A DNA stretch of 64,000 nucleotides from Chloracidobacterium sp. Its GTDB lineage: Bacteria > Acidobacteriota > Blastocatellia > Pyrinomonadales > Pyrinomonadaceae. A model generated the notes under the pieces. It had not been told where the DNA came from. It worked only from the letters and a program-made list of their open reading frames with translations, and did no database searches. This document shows, piece after piece, positions 1 through 8,755 of this stretch (positions within the stretch are counted from its first letter, which is position 1; every line of letters begins with the position of its first letter). The stretch lies in assembly GCA_016716365.1 (NCBI GenBank), contig JADJWM010000019.1:1-64000 (forward strand), given 5' to 3'. A program made the translations under genes and the position numbers.

Positions 1-51
1 AACCAGCCTTAGGAACCCCTTCATCGAACCTTCATATGCGCCCGGCGTTGA

Positions 52-80
52 TTGAAACTCAGCGTTTGGCATACTACCTT
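52..80 (+). promoter_or_regulatory. possible sigma70-type promoter of the M48 protease gene
   Basis: TTGAAA at 52-57 and TACCTT at 75-80 are separated by 17 bases, which is the usual spacing. The -35 box is good and the -10 box is poor. Transcription would start near 87, which places the GGAGGA ribosome site at 94-99 in a short leader. Weak call. Confidence 0.35.
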
Positions 81-103
81 GTAGGTTGAAAATGGAGGAA
101 ACA

Positions 104-1501
104 ATGAAAATTAGGTTCAGAATGAAAGCCGCGGCGGTGTTTTCGGCTGCTTTACTTACTGCCCTGGTGCCGGTTGCTGGGCTATCCCAGACCCGCGTCA
201 AAATGCCTAAGAACAAGTACGAAGTCAAATTTGACGTCGAGAAAGGGCAGGAAGTCGCGAGGCAAGTGGAGCGCCAGTTTCCGATGGTCAATGACAATTT
301 TGTCGAAAATTACGTCGAACGCATAGGCGAGCGTCTCGTCTCGGTAATACCCGCAAATTTCCGCCAACCGGCCTTCGATTACAGCTTCAAGGTCGTGAAT
401 GCCAGCGACATCAACGCTTTCGCCCTGCCGGGCGGGCCGATGTTCGTCAACCGGGGGATGATCCAGGCGGCAAGGAACGAAGGAGAGATGGCCGGCGTGA
501 TGGCCCATGAGATCAGCCACGTCGCCCTTCGCCACGCTACGGCCCAGGCAACCAAGCAGAGCAACATTTGGAACCAGCTCGGCACGATCGGGCTTATTCT
601 CGGGGGAGCGGTCGCCGGGGGCCAGGCCGGTGCTCAATTGGGTGCTCTTGCCGCGACCGCTTGGCAGACGAAATATAGCCGCGATTACGAGACACAAGCG
701 GATATTCTCGGCGCCCAGATCATGGCGGCGGCTGGCTATGATCCGGCGGACCTTGCCAATATGTTCCAGACCATCGCCCGGCAGAACGGCAACAGGGCCC
801 CGGAATTCCTGAGCAGTCATCCTGATCCGGGTAACCGGTTTGAAAAGATCAACCGCGAAGCGTCGATGCTGAATGTCTCGTCGAATCCGATCAGGAACAC
901 CCGCGACTTCGAACGTGCCCAGGCCAGGCTTGCCGAGATGCCGCCGGCCCGCACGATGGCCCAGATCCAGCAGGAGAGCCAGGGCGGACCGGGCAGGAAC
1001 CCTACCGCTGGCGGCACCTATTCGCGAAACGTGCCCTATCCCGGCCCGGGCTACCGGACCTACAACGGCGGCGACATCAGTTTCAGCGTCCCCAGTAATT
1101 GGCGTGAATTCTCGGGTGAAGGCTCGCTTGTCTTTGCTCCCAACGGTGCGTTCGGCGATCAGGGCATCACGCACGGGGCGATGTTCGGAATTTACCGGCC
1201 GAACAGCCGTGACCTGCTCACGGAAACAAGAAACTACGTCAACGGGCTTCTTCAGGCGAACCGCTACCTTTCGCAGCGGAACAATTTCGTCAGAAGGACC
1301 GTCGGCTCGCGCCCGGCTTATTCGACCGTTTTGGCCGGGCGTTCCCCGATAACCAATCGTATCGAAGTGGTTTACGTCTATACCATACAGCTTAGGAACG
1401 GCAACCTGCTTACATTGGCCGCCGTCGCTCCGGAAGACGAACTTTTTCAGTACGACCGGGCTTTCAGCACGATGCTGAATTCGATGCGTATCTATTCATG
1501 A
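104..1501 (+). CDS. M48 family zinc metalloprotease, secreted
   Basis: Membrane-associated or periplasmic zinc protease of the M48 (BepA/YfgC-like) family, which is known for quality control of outer-membrane proteins. An N-terminal signal peptide ends near the Ala-Gly-Leu-Ser-Gln stretch. The zinc motif HEISH lies at about residues 135-139, and a downstream Glu in the sequence YETQAD near residue 196 fits the third ligand. A C-terminal domain of roughly 150 residues follows a Pro/Gly-rich linker and resembles nothing I can name. The ATG at 104 is chosen over an upstream TTG at 86 because GGAGGA at 94-99 sits five bases before it. It converges with the MFS gene and shares a terminator region with it. 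Confidence 0.88.
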   Translation: MKIRFRMKAAAVFSAALLTALVPVAGLSQTRVKMPKNKYEVKFDVEKGQEVARQVERQFPMVNDNFVENYVERIGERLVSVIPANFRQPAFDYSFKVVNASDINAFALPGGPMFVNRGMIQAARNEGEMAGVMAHEISHVALRHATAQATKQSNIWNQLGTIGLILGGAVAGGQAGAQLGALAATAWQTKYSRDYETQADILGAQIMAAAGYDPADLANMFQTIARQNGNRAPEFLSSHPDPGNRFEKINREASMLNVSSNPIRNTRDFERAQARLAEMPPARTMAQIQQESQGGPGRNPTAGGTYSRNVPYPGPGYRTYNGGDISFSVPSNWREFSGEGSLVFAPNGAFGDQGITHGAMFGIYRPNSRDLLTETRNYVNGLLQANRYLSQRNNFVRRTVGSRPAYSTVLAGRSPITNRIEVVYVYTIQLRNGNLLTLAAVAPEDELFQYDRAFSTMLNSMRIYS

Positions 1502-1521
1502 GCGGACCCGCTCGGACCGTC

Positions 1522-1556
1522 GGCCCTGCCTTTGCTTATGCGGAGGCGGGGCCTTT
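1522..1556. terminator. possible bidirectional terminator between convergent genes
   Basis: GGCCCTGCC at 1522-1530 can pair with GGCGGGGCC at 1545-1553 with one G-T pair, followed on the plus strand by TTTT. It lies between the M48 gene and the convergent MFS gene, and the loop contains the MFS stop codon. The T tract is short, so this is tentative. Confidence 0.4.
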
Positions 1557-2783
1557 TGGTTTTGCCGAAACACTAAAGAGCATTGCGGCCGCCGTGATGG
1601 AGATCGCCGCGCTCACCAGGAAGGCCGTCATCGCCCCAAAACCAGTCCAGAGGGCCCCGAACAGCAGCGAAGCGGGAAAGACCGTGATACCGAATGCAAG
1701 GTTATAGAGCCCGTATGCGGTTCCCCTTTTCTCTTCGGGTACGAGATCAGCGACAAGTGCCTTTTCCGATCCTTCGGTCAGGCCGAAGTATGCCCCGTAC
1801 AGGGCAAACAGCAACCACGCCTGCCATGGAGCGTCGATAAAGCCGAACGCCGCATAGACCATCGCGTAAACCGCCCAGCCGGCAACGATCAGCCGTTTTC
1901 GTCCGAGGCGGTCGGAAAGGTCGCCGCCGATCAGCGAGGTCACAACCTTGCTGAAATGAAGCACCATCCAGAGTATCGGAAGAAGCGGAGGTGCTATCCC
2001 CGCCTCTTGTGCCCGCAGCAGGAGGAATGCATCGGTCGAATTCGACAGCGTGAAAAGGGCTATGACAAATAGGAACCGCCTGAAGTTCCCGTCAAACTCG
2101 CGAAGCGAGAGCTTGATCGGCTCGTGCACGGCCCCGTCGGCCGGCCGCGTACCCTCGTGAACGAAAAAGACGATCACGATCAGGCCGATCACGACAGGTA
2201 TCGATGCGAAAAGAAAGACCTGCTGGTATTCGCTAATCGTTGGGGAATTCGCATCGGCTGCGAGCCAGGTGAGCAGAAGGAATGCAACGATCGGCCCGAT
2301 CACGGCCCCCATGTGGTCGGCGGCCCGGTTAAACCCGAAAGCGAGCCCGCGTTTTTCGATCGGAACGCTCGACGCCAGAAGTGCATCGCGCGGTGCTCCG
2401 CGAACTCCCTTGCCGACGCGGTCCGTCACCCTGACGGCGAGAACCTGCGGCCAGCTGCTGACGAACGCAAGCATCGGTCGCGCAACCGCCGAGACCGCAT
2501 AGCCTAAAAAGACTGGCAGCTTCCGACGGCGATAACGGTCGCTCAGGTATCCAGAAAAGAGCTTCAGGATGCTCGATGCCGACTCGGCAAACCCTTCGAT
2601 CAGGCCGATGAAGAACGGTGTCGCGCCCAACGTAAGGAAAAGGAAGGCAGGAAGGAGAGGGTAGATGATATCGCTTGAGGTGTCGTTCAGCAGGCTGACC
2701 AGGCTGATGGCCGCGACGTTCGGCCCGAGACCGCGGTATCGATGCCAAAACCGAACCTTTTTGCCCTGCGGTTGGTCCCTCAT
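1536..2783 (-). CDS. MFS transporter
   Basis: Major facilitator superfamily permease of about 415 residues with twelve predicted membrane segments. The cytoplasmic loop between helices 2 and 3 has the MFS signature (GYLSDRYRRRK), repeated in the second half as GGDLSDRLGRKR, which is the usual two-fold arrangement. The substrate cannot be told from sequence; the overall style resembles drug or metabolite efflux proteins common in acidobacterial genomes. The ATG at 2783 gives MRDQPQGKK; a TTG nine bases upstream is the alternative. No strong ribosome site is visible. Confidence 0.85.
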   Translation of the reverse strand: MRDQPQGKKVRFWHRYRGLGPNVAAISLVSLLNDTSSDIIYPLLPAFLFLTLGATPFFIGLIEGFAESASSILKLFSGYLSDRYRRRKLPVFLGYAVSAVARPMLAFVSSWPQVLAVRVTDRVGKGVRGAPRDALLASSVPIEKRGLAFGFNRAADHMGAVIGPIVAFLLLTWLAADANSPTISEYQQVFLFASIPVVIGLIVIVFFVHEGTRPADGAVHEPIKLSLREFDGNFRRFLFVIALFTLSNSTDAFLLLRAQEAGIAPPLLPILWMVLHFSKVVTSLIGGDLSDRLGRKRLIVAGWAVYAMVYAAFGFIDAPWQAWLLFALYGAYFGLTEGSEKALVADLVPEEKRGTAYGLYNLAFGITVFPASLLFGALWTGFGAMTAFLVSAAISITAAAMLFSVSAKPKGPASA

Positions 2784-2862
2784 TAAGAACAAAACAGGCG
2801 GATTGCCTGTTCATGACGTTCGGATCCTTTTTCCTGGATAGACTCTGCTTTCGGCGGGCCGC

Positions 2863-3123
2863 CTAGCGGCGGCGTTCGGCCGGCGGCTTCATCTTCGGTG
2901 CCCCGCTTGAACTGTAATACCAGAGCGTCAGGCTGCCGCCGACCGCGATCGCGAGTATAGCGGCCACTATCATCGCCCTAACGGCCAACGTAACCGTCTT
3001 CCGAAGAGCCTTGTACGCCACATAAGCGATACCGAGGAACATCAGGAAGAAGGCCGCTGCCACGACGGCCCCGATCACCGCCCCGCTCGGCGCCGTTTGA
3101 AGCAACATCAATTCTATGCTCAT
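2863..3123 (-). CDS. small membrane protein, two predicted helices
   Basis: An 86-residue protein with two hydrophobic stretches (about residues 14-35 and 48-68) and a basic tail. It matches no family I recognise. Its ATG overlaps the stop of yacG by four bases (ATGA), so the two are translationally coupled and probably one transcript. Function unknown. Confidence 0.7.
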   Translation of the reverse strand: MSIELMLLQTAPSGAVIGAVVAAAFFLMFLGIAYVAYKALRKTVTLAVRAMIVAAILAIAVGGSLTLWYYSSSGAPKMKPPAERRR

Positions 3124-3326
3124 TCGGTGGTCCTCTTTTCGGCCGCTTTTTCGATCTCGTCCAGTTCCTCCGGGGACAGCCCGTCCGGGCTCTCGACCGG
3201 CAGGGAGTACTCCTCATCGGCCCAGGCCCCAAAGTCGAGCAGCCTGCACCGTTCGGAGCAGAACGGCCGGAATTCGTTGCCTTCCCATTCGGTCTCAAGA
3301 CCGCAATTTGGACACTTTACGCGCAT
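3120..3326 (-). CDS. yacG: DNA gyrase inhibitor YacG-like zinc-finger protein
   Basis: A 68-residue protein with the YacG zinc-binding pattern: CPNC near the N-terminus followed by RPFCSERCRLLDFGAW. Family members bind zinc through four cysteines and, in E. coli, bind GyrB and block DNA binding. The acidic C-terminal tail is typical. In other bacteria yacG often sits beside coaE; here the partner is the small two-helix membrane protein immediately downstream (four-base overlap). Confidence 0.88.
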   Translation of the reverse strand: MRVKCPNCGLETEWEGNEFRPFCSERCRLLDFGAWADEEYSLPVESPDGLSPEELDEIEKAAEKRTTE

Positions 3327-3511
3327 TCTACACCGCTTGGAAGATGCAGGATAGCATAACTTCCGATCGCCCAGGAACCGCTCTCGCGATCAACAAAACG
3401 ATTGATTGTTCGTGGTTTAGGTGTAAAGATAGTTAACGGTCCGCTATGCCGGCGGCATCAAAATGAACATTGCGGTGCAACCCGGCGTACAATTTCGGAG
3501 AGGTATTTTCG

Positions 3512-4495
3512 ATGAGCGATTACAAGGACAAATTCGACAAATGGCAAAAGGAAGCCCGTGAAAAGCTCGATGAGATCGACAAGCAGCTTGGGCTGAAAGA
3601 CAAGATCGAGGGAGGTGCCAAGGTTGTGGTCGAAACGGCTCAGAAGGGAGCCGAAAAGATCAAGACCGAGGCGGAAAAGACTGACGTTGGAAAACAGGCC
3701 GTCAAGGCCGCCGAGGCTACCATAAAGACGGCGGGATCTGCGGCAAAAAAGGCGTGGACAGCGAGTGAACCGATCCGCGACGCGGCCGAAGACGCAGGCG
3801 AGAAGGCGGCCGGTGTGGCCCGCGACGCCGGAAAGAAGGCCGGCGAAGTGATCGAGGGCGCCTTCGATTCTGTCGGCCGCAACGCCGAACGCGTCTCAAA
3901 GGCCTTTTCATTCGGCGCTTCCTGGACGCGGACGATCGACTCCGCTCTTTCGGCACTTTCTAAAACTTCCGGCTGGGTCCAGGAGAATCCGCTTCAGGCC
4001 GCCGCAACCGGAGCTTCGATGGCCGTCGGTGCCGGCCTCGGGGTCATTTTCACGGGGCTCAGCTCGCACTGGCTTTTCAACTCTGCACTGCCGGCATGGT
4101 CGGTAAAGTTTTTCGCCGACCGCTTTAACGGTTATCTCAAAGAACGCGAGGCGCTCATCGAAAAGGGTGAGCTTGAGGAGGCCGAAGCCGAACGGGTCCG
4201 CTTTGAACGTGATATAGCGAAACGGATCGGCGCGCCGCTTCTCGGGGCTTTCTCGTTCGCTTCGGGAGCGGTCATGATGACGAACGTCTTTAACCCGAAG
4301 ACGATCACGGGCGCCCCGATCGACTGGCTTATCGGGGGCAGCCCGCTGCTCGAAGGGGTTTGGTTCTTCGGCAACGGGATGGTCTGTTTCAAGACCAGCT
4401 ACGATTTCTTCATGGTCGCGCTCGAAGGGCAGGATGATGTCGAGAGGATCGTAAAGGAGATCAAGGGAATGCTGCCCGAGTCGGTCGCCGCGTAG
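3512..4495 (+). CDS. LEA/apolipoprotein-like amphipathic protein with hydrophobic C-terminal half
   Basis: A 327-residue protein. Residues 1 to about 130 are rich in Lys, Ala, Glu and Gly with an 11-residue-like repetition (KAAE, GEKAAGVARDAGKKAGE), as in LEA group 3 or apolipoprotein-like proteins that form amphipathic helices on membranes or under desiccation. Residues 150-300 hold three or four hydrophobic segments and an acidic/basic helix around 200-240. A Shine-Dalgarno GGAGAGG at 3497-3503 fixes the ATG at 3512, although the frame is open to 3470. Monocistronic by context. Role in stress or envelope protection is an inference only. Confidence 0.7.
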   Translation: MSDYKDKFDKWQKEAREKLDEIDKQLGLKDKIEGGAKVVVETAQKGAEKIKTEAEKTDVGKQAVKAAEATIKTAGSAAKKAWTASEPIRDAAEDAGEKAAGVARDAGKKAGEVIEGAFDSVGRNAERVSKAFSFGASWTRTIDSALSALSKTSGWVQENPLQAAATGASMAVGAGLGVIFTGLSSHWLFNSALPAWSVKFFADRFNGYLKEREALIEKGELEEAEAERVRFERDIAKRIGAPLLGAFSFASGAVMMTNVFNPKTITGAPIDWLIGGSPLLEGVWFFGNGMVCFKTSYDFFMVALEGQDDVERIVKEIKGMLPESVAA

Positions 4496-4505
4496 TTGCC
4501 GGCGG

Positions 4506-5528
4506 CTACGAAATACGGATCGGAAAAGGCATCGCGCACAAGATAAAGATCACCAGCGTAAGGAAGGCCACGGCCTTCCTTTTTGTATCCAACGGAGACA
4601 TGTCCCACGGAACCGGGTGTCTGATCTTCAGCATCACCGCGAGAAGCACCGCGATCAGAAAACCGCTCGGGCTGTTGTAAACAAGCCAGCCGACGATCGA
4701 GAGGACCGCCATCACAGCGAACGCGATCCGCCCGGTCCACCAATGGACACGCTCGCCGAAAACCGCGAAGATCGCGTGGCCACCGTCAAGTTGCCCGGAG
4801 GGGATCAAGTTTAACGCCGTCACCAACAGCCCGACCCATCCGGCGAAATAGAATGCGTTGCCCGCACCAAGGCTCAGGTCAACTCCCGCAAAATATGCAA
4901 TGAACCGCATGAAAAGCGGGTCCGCAAAATAAATTCCCGAAAATGTTTCCGGTGGAGGAGCGGCCGTCTGTTCCATCGTCAGGACACCGATCACGGCGAT
5001 CGGGATCAAAGCGATGAACCCGGCGATCGGCCCCGCGACACCAACATCGAAAACCGCCTTTCGCGAAGGCAATGGAGACAGGATCTTGATGAATGCGCCG
5101 AACGTTCCCGCAGGCCCTACCATCGGCGGCGTCGGGATAAAGAACGGAAGCGTCGCGTCCACCTTATAGATCCGGCAGGCGATGTAGTGCCCCATCTCGT
5201 GCGAGACGAGGATGAACAATAGCGAAACCGAAAAGCTCAGCCCGTAGGTCAGATACTTTAGGTCCGTGAACAAGTAAGTGACGGCGGTGCCGACAAGTGA
5301 CAGGTAGCGGACGGGCAGGCTCAGGATGAAATTGACCGCTTCGGGGATCGTTTGCGGCTCGACCTCCGGCAGCACCGGGATCAGCCCGAACGGATAAAGC
5401 ACGCCGGCGATGGTGGTCGTAATGAACGTCGCCAGCAGGAATGCCCCGTGCTTCATCCACGTTTTCGCCGAAGGCCTTCGGCTCTGCTCGAAGATATCTT
5501 CAACGAATTGTCTCTGCGACGCGTCCAT
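4506..5528 (-). CDS. site-2 protease family (M50) membrane metalloprotease
   Basis: A 340-residue polytopic membrane protein. HEMGH at residues 110-114 gives two zinc ligands and the catalytic Glu, and LIPSGQLDGGH near 240-250 supplies the third ligand Asp, both in membrane segments as expected for S2P/M50 proteases. The family cleaves within membranes, often releasing anti-sigma factors or processing transporters. There is no PDZ domain, unlike RseP. The 3' end lies ten bases from the convergent LEA-like gene, and upstream is the HU gene terminator. Confidence 0.87.
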   Translation of the reverse strand: MDASQRQFVEDIFEQSRRPSAKTWMKHGAFLLATFITTTIAGVLYPFGLIPVLPEVEPQTIPEAVNFILSLPVRYLSLVGTAVTYLFTDLKYLTYGLSFSVSLLFILVSHEMGHYIACRIYKVDATLPFFIPTPPMVGPAGTFGAFIKILSPLPSRKAVFDVGVAGPIAGFIALIPIAVIGVLTMEQTAAPPPETFSGIYFADPLFMRFIAYFAGVDLSLGAGNAFYFAGWVGLLVTALNLIPSGQLDGGHAIFAVFGERVHWWTGRIAFAVMAVLSIVGWLVYNSPSGFLIAVLLAVMLKIRHPVPWDMSPLDTKRKAVAFLTLVIFILCAMPFPIRIS

Positions 5529-5535
5529 TACTTAC

Positions 5536-5570
5536 AAAAAAAGCCGCACATAAAACACAGTTATGCGGGC
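5536..5570 (-). terminator. rho-independent terminator after the HU gene
   Basis: On the minus strand a GC-rich imperfect hairpin (about 5570 down to 5543, arms built on GCCCGCATA and TATGTGCGGC) is followed at once by seven T residues (A run at 5536-5542 on the plus strand). It sits about 60 bases downstream of the HU stop and just upstream of the protease gene. Confidence 0.6.
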
Positions 5571-5628
5571 TGCGGACTGGAACCAGGTCAAATTGCGGCT
5601 CGAGGATGGTCCAACGGTGGGCCGTGCC

Positions 5629-5902
5629 TCAGACGGCCTTGGCTGAAAGTTCCTTTCCGGGCTTGAATCGGATCGTTTTTCCGGCCGGGATCGGCACCTC
5701 GGTGCCCGTCCTTGGATTGCGGCCGACACCGCGCTTTCGCGGCTTCACGACGAAAACCCCGAATCCCCGAAGTTCGATCCGTCGTCCTTCGGCAAAGGGC
5801 ATCCTTCATCGCGTTGAAAAGTGAATCGACAACCTGTTCGGCCTTTTGTTTCGGGACACCGGTCTTTTCAGCGACCTGGTTGACAATGTCCAACTTGATC
5901 AT
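5629..5902 (-). pseudogene. hup: HU family DNA-binding protein, apparent one-base frameshift
   Basis: The first part encodes a normal HU N-terminus (MIKLDIVNQVAEKTGVPK, then VDSLFNAMKDAL). After that the frame breaks. Dropping one base in the T run that reads CTTT on the coding strand (plus-strand 5794-5797) restores a full HU: AEGRRIELRGFGVF, the DNA-binding arm GRNPRTG, and the C-terminus KELSAKAV, ending in TGA at 5629. The restored protein is 90 residues, the family's normal length. GGAGG five bases before the ATG supports the start, and a promoter and terminator flank the gene. A sequencing or assembly insertion is the simplest explanation, but the break point resembles the prfB slip site (see findings). 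Confidence 0.85.
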
Positions 5903-5950
5903 CTTTTCCTCCTTTCGCGATTGAACGTGGAAGGCAATGGGACGGTACGT

Positions 5951-5959
5951 ATTATAGCA
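5951..5959 (-). promoter_or_regulatory. extended -10 promoter of the HU gene
   Basis: On the minus strand TGC followed by a perfect TATAAT (plus-strand 5951-5956, TG at 5958-5959) forms an extended -10 element. No convincing -35 box is seen. Transcription would begin near 5944, about 40 bases before the HU start codon. Confidence 0.55.
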
Positions 5960-6050
5960 TCATAATCAACTAACTTGCTATTGTACAGGAATTTGCGGAC
6001 AGGGCGGGCGGTCGGGCCGCGTCCGCGTTCTTCGCCGCCTCAACTAAAAA

Positions 6051-6059
6051 TGCTAGAAT
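6051..6059 (+). promoter_or_regulatory. possible extended -10 promoter of the YpfJ-like protease gene
   Basis: TGC directly before TAGAAT (6054-6059) matches an extended -10 element about 47 bases upstream of the ATG at 6106. The -35 region is poor. Confidence 0.4.
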
Positions 6060-6105
6060 CCATCCGAACGTTTATCTCGATCAATTTTTGGGGGGCACGG
6101 ATTCT

Positions 6106-6927
6106 ATGCGCTGGCGGGACCAAAGACAGAGCAGAAACATCGAGGACCGCCGCGGCTTGGGACGCGGCATCGCGGTCGGCGGCGGTGGGCTCGGTGTTTT
6201 GATCCTGGCCGCGATCGTCTGCCTTCTCGGCGGCGATCCGCGCCAGTTCCTCGAGTCGCAGCAGCCTCAGGTTCAGGCACCGACGACCGCAAGTAATTCG
6301 GTCGCAAATCAACAGGATGAGAACCGCCAGTTTATCGGGGCGGTCATGGGAAGCCTCGAAGACGCCTGGCGACAGATCCTTCCGCAACAGAGCAGGGCCC
6401 GCTATCAGGACCCGCGGCTCGTCCTTTTCACGGGCCAGGTCTCTTCGGCGTGCGGTTATGCGGACGCTGCGATGGGGCCGTTCTATTGCCCCGGAGACAA
6501 CCAGCTTTATCTCGATTTTCGTTTCTTCGACGAACTCCGCCGCGAATTCAAGGCGCCCGGCGACTTTGCCCAGGCGTACGTCATCGCCCACGAATTCGGC
6601 CATCACATCCAGAACCTTACCGGCATCATGGGCGCCGTCCAGCGGCAGGGCCAGAACAATCAGCTATCGGTCGCACTCGAACTTCAGGCAGATTGTTACG
6701 CGGGCATCTGGGCAAACTACGCCCAGAAACAGGGCCGGCTTGAGCCGGGCGACGTGGATGAGGCGCTTCGTGCAGCCGCAGCCGTCGGCGACGATATGAT
6801 CCAGCGGCGGACCCAGGGTTTCATTGTGCCCGACTCGTTCACCCACGGCTCTGCGGCCCAGCGTCAAGAGGCATTTTCTATAGGCATGAAGTATGGCCAG
6901 ATGAAGCAGTGCGAGCCGTTCAAGTAG
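6106..6927 (+). CDS. YpfJ/KPN_02809-type neutral zinc metallopeptidase
   Basis: A 273-residue protein of the putative neutral zinc metallopeptidase family. It begins MRWRDQRQSRNIEDRRG, the family's typical cytoplasmic head, followed by a glycine-rich membrane anchor (about residues 22-43). The catalytic motif HEFGHHIQ lies at 162-169 and the downstream LELQADCYAG supplies a further conserved acidic residue. The C-terminal FTHGSAAQRQEAF is also characteristic. Natural substrates are unknown. The ATG at 6106 is preferred over one at 6088 because of the conserved N-terminus. The last eight bases overlap the convergent hypothetical gene. Confidence 0.86.
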   Translation: MRWRDQRQSRNIEDRRGLGRGIAVGGGGLGVLILAAIVCLLGGDPRQFLESQQPQVQAPTTASNSVANQQDENRQFIGAVMGSLEDAWRQILPQQSRARYQDPRLVLFTGQVSSACGYADAAMGPFYCPGDNQLYLDFRFFDELRREFKAPGDFAQAYVIAHEFGHHIQNLTGIMGAVQRQGQNNQLSVALELQADCYAGIWANYAQKQGRLEPGDVDEALRAAAAVGDDMIQRRTQGFIVPDSFTHGSAAQRQEAFSIGMKYGQMKQCEPFK

Positions 6928-7456
6928 TCGGCGTAAACGGCCGGCCGTAGAGTTCCTGATAGGCCCACCCGAGCACGCGGGCCTCCGCAGTGCACAGCAA
7001 CTCCAACCAACAGCTTGTCAAATAAAGCCGCTTTTCGGCGGTCGTCGTAAGTTTCTCGGCCTTTGTCAGGGCCGAGTCCGGCGTTGTCTCGTCTATCTTA
7101 TTGGCTTCAGCGACCTCGGCCCGCGTCGTCCTGGCCTCATGGAGCGCTGCCAGCACGTCATTCAGCCAAAGGCCAAGCAGCGGCTCCGAACCGTTCTCGT
7201 TTAAGGCCTGGAATGTGCCGATCGCGAAACGGCTCTCGGCGTTCTCAAAAGGGTAGATCCCGATGCCGTTTGCGGCGTCGTCTGCCTGCTTCCAAGCAAA
7301 CAATTCATCGGCCGCCGCGAGCCGCATCCGCGCCGTCCGTTCATCGAAATTCAAAAACCACTCGATCAAATCTCCCACCGACGATGGGTCCAATCCGCCG
7401 TCGGCGTTTCGCGTCAGTCCAGGGGGACGGTTTTCTTTTTGTTCGGCTTCACTCAT
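6920..7456 (-). CDS. hypothetical protein
   Basis: About 178 residues, acidic and Ala/Leu/Glu-rich, probably helical and cytosolic. No signal peptide, membrane segment or motif that I recognise. The frame is open upstream to 7489, but the ATG giving MSEAEQKENRPPG is the first plausible start. It overlaps the 3' end of the YpfJ-like gene by eight bases in convergent orientation. Confidence 0.6.
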   Translation of the reverse strand: MSEAEQKENRPPGLTRNADGGLDPSSVGDLIEWFLNFDERTARMRLAAADELFAWKQADDAANGIGIYPFENAESRFAIGTFQALNENGSEPLLGLWLNDVLAALHEARTTRAEVAEANKIDETTPDSALTKAEKLTTTAEKRLYLTSCWLELLCTAEARVLGWAYQELYGRPFTPTT

Positions 7457-7569
7457 CTTTGCATCGATTCTACAGCAATCGAAGGGCAAGGTCGTTTTTT
7501 GACATCGATCTGCATCTGCCCGATACTTATCGTTTGGAGCCCTAAGGGCTTCGGGGCAGGCGAATTCTT

Positions 7570-7986
7570 ATGGCAACTCAATACACCACTTGTCCAGGCT
7601 GTGCGACGCAGAATCCGGGGATCAATGTTCGCTGCACAAACTGCGGCACTGTCTTGCCCGTAAGCCCGATGCCGATGCAGCACGTGCCGCGGCCGGGCAC
7701 TGGGAAACCAGCCGGCGCCGACAAGAAGCTTGCCGCGGGTATTTGCGGGATCCTGCTCGGCGGCCTGGGGATCCACAAGTTTATCCTTGGCTACAACCAG
7801 GAAGGCATCATCATGATCGCGATCTATGTACTCGCGATTGTTGTCGCGATGATCACCTGCGGCATTGGCGCTCCGCTGATCTTCGTCCCGACCATCATCG
7901 GTATTATCGAAGGCATCATCTACCTTACAAAATCCGACGAGGAATTTGTCCAGACCTACGTCATAAACAAGAAGCCCTGGTTCTAG
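7570..7986 (+). CDS. TM2 domain protein with N-terminal zinc ribbon
   Basis: A 138-residue membrane protein. Residues 8-26 hold a zinc ribbon (CPGC, then CTNC). The TM2 domain follows: a short amphipathic start, the GLGIHKFILGY signature near residue 70 (usually written GxxGxHxFYLG) and two hydrophobic helices to about residue 120. TM2 proteins are small membrane proteins of unknown biochemical role. The gene lies 15 bases before ribE, probably on one transcript. Confidence 0.82.
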   Translation: MATQYTTCPGCATQNPGINVRCTNCGTVLPVSPMPMQHVPRPGTGKPAGADKKLAAGICGILLGGLGIHKFILGYNQEGIIMIAIYVLAIVVAMITCGIGAPLIFVPTIIGIIEGIIYLTKSDEEFVQTYVINKKPWF

Positions 7987-8001
7987 GCCGGAGGGCATCC
8001 C

Positions 8002-8592
<591 letters not shown>

Positions 8593-8706
8593 CTGGCCCC
8601 GACTCCTTTTATGATTTGCGAATCGTGACTCGCCGGTTGGCTTCCGAAAACCTTGCCTTTTACGATCACGGCTTCGTCCGGCACCCGCCACGTTCAGAAA
8701 GCGAGA

Positions 8707-8730
8707 GAGGCCGCCCCGAAGGACGGCCTC
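8707..8730 (-). terminator. terminator hairpin after pilC
   Basis: On the minus strand a 10-bp stem (GAGGCCGTCC with GGGCGGCCTC) closes a TTCG tetraloop, a very stable hairpin, 26 bases past the pilC stop. No long T run follows (TCTCGCTTT). It may serve both pilC and the convergent ribE. Confidence 0.6.
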
Positions 8731-8755
8731 GCCTGGGTAGAAAGTACTGCGTTCC

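Noticed and set aside
3470..3511. earlier start of the LEA-like protein
   Set aside because: The Shine-Dalgarno GGAGAGG points to the ATG at 3512, and the extra 14 residues look unlike the rest.
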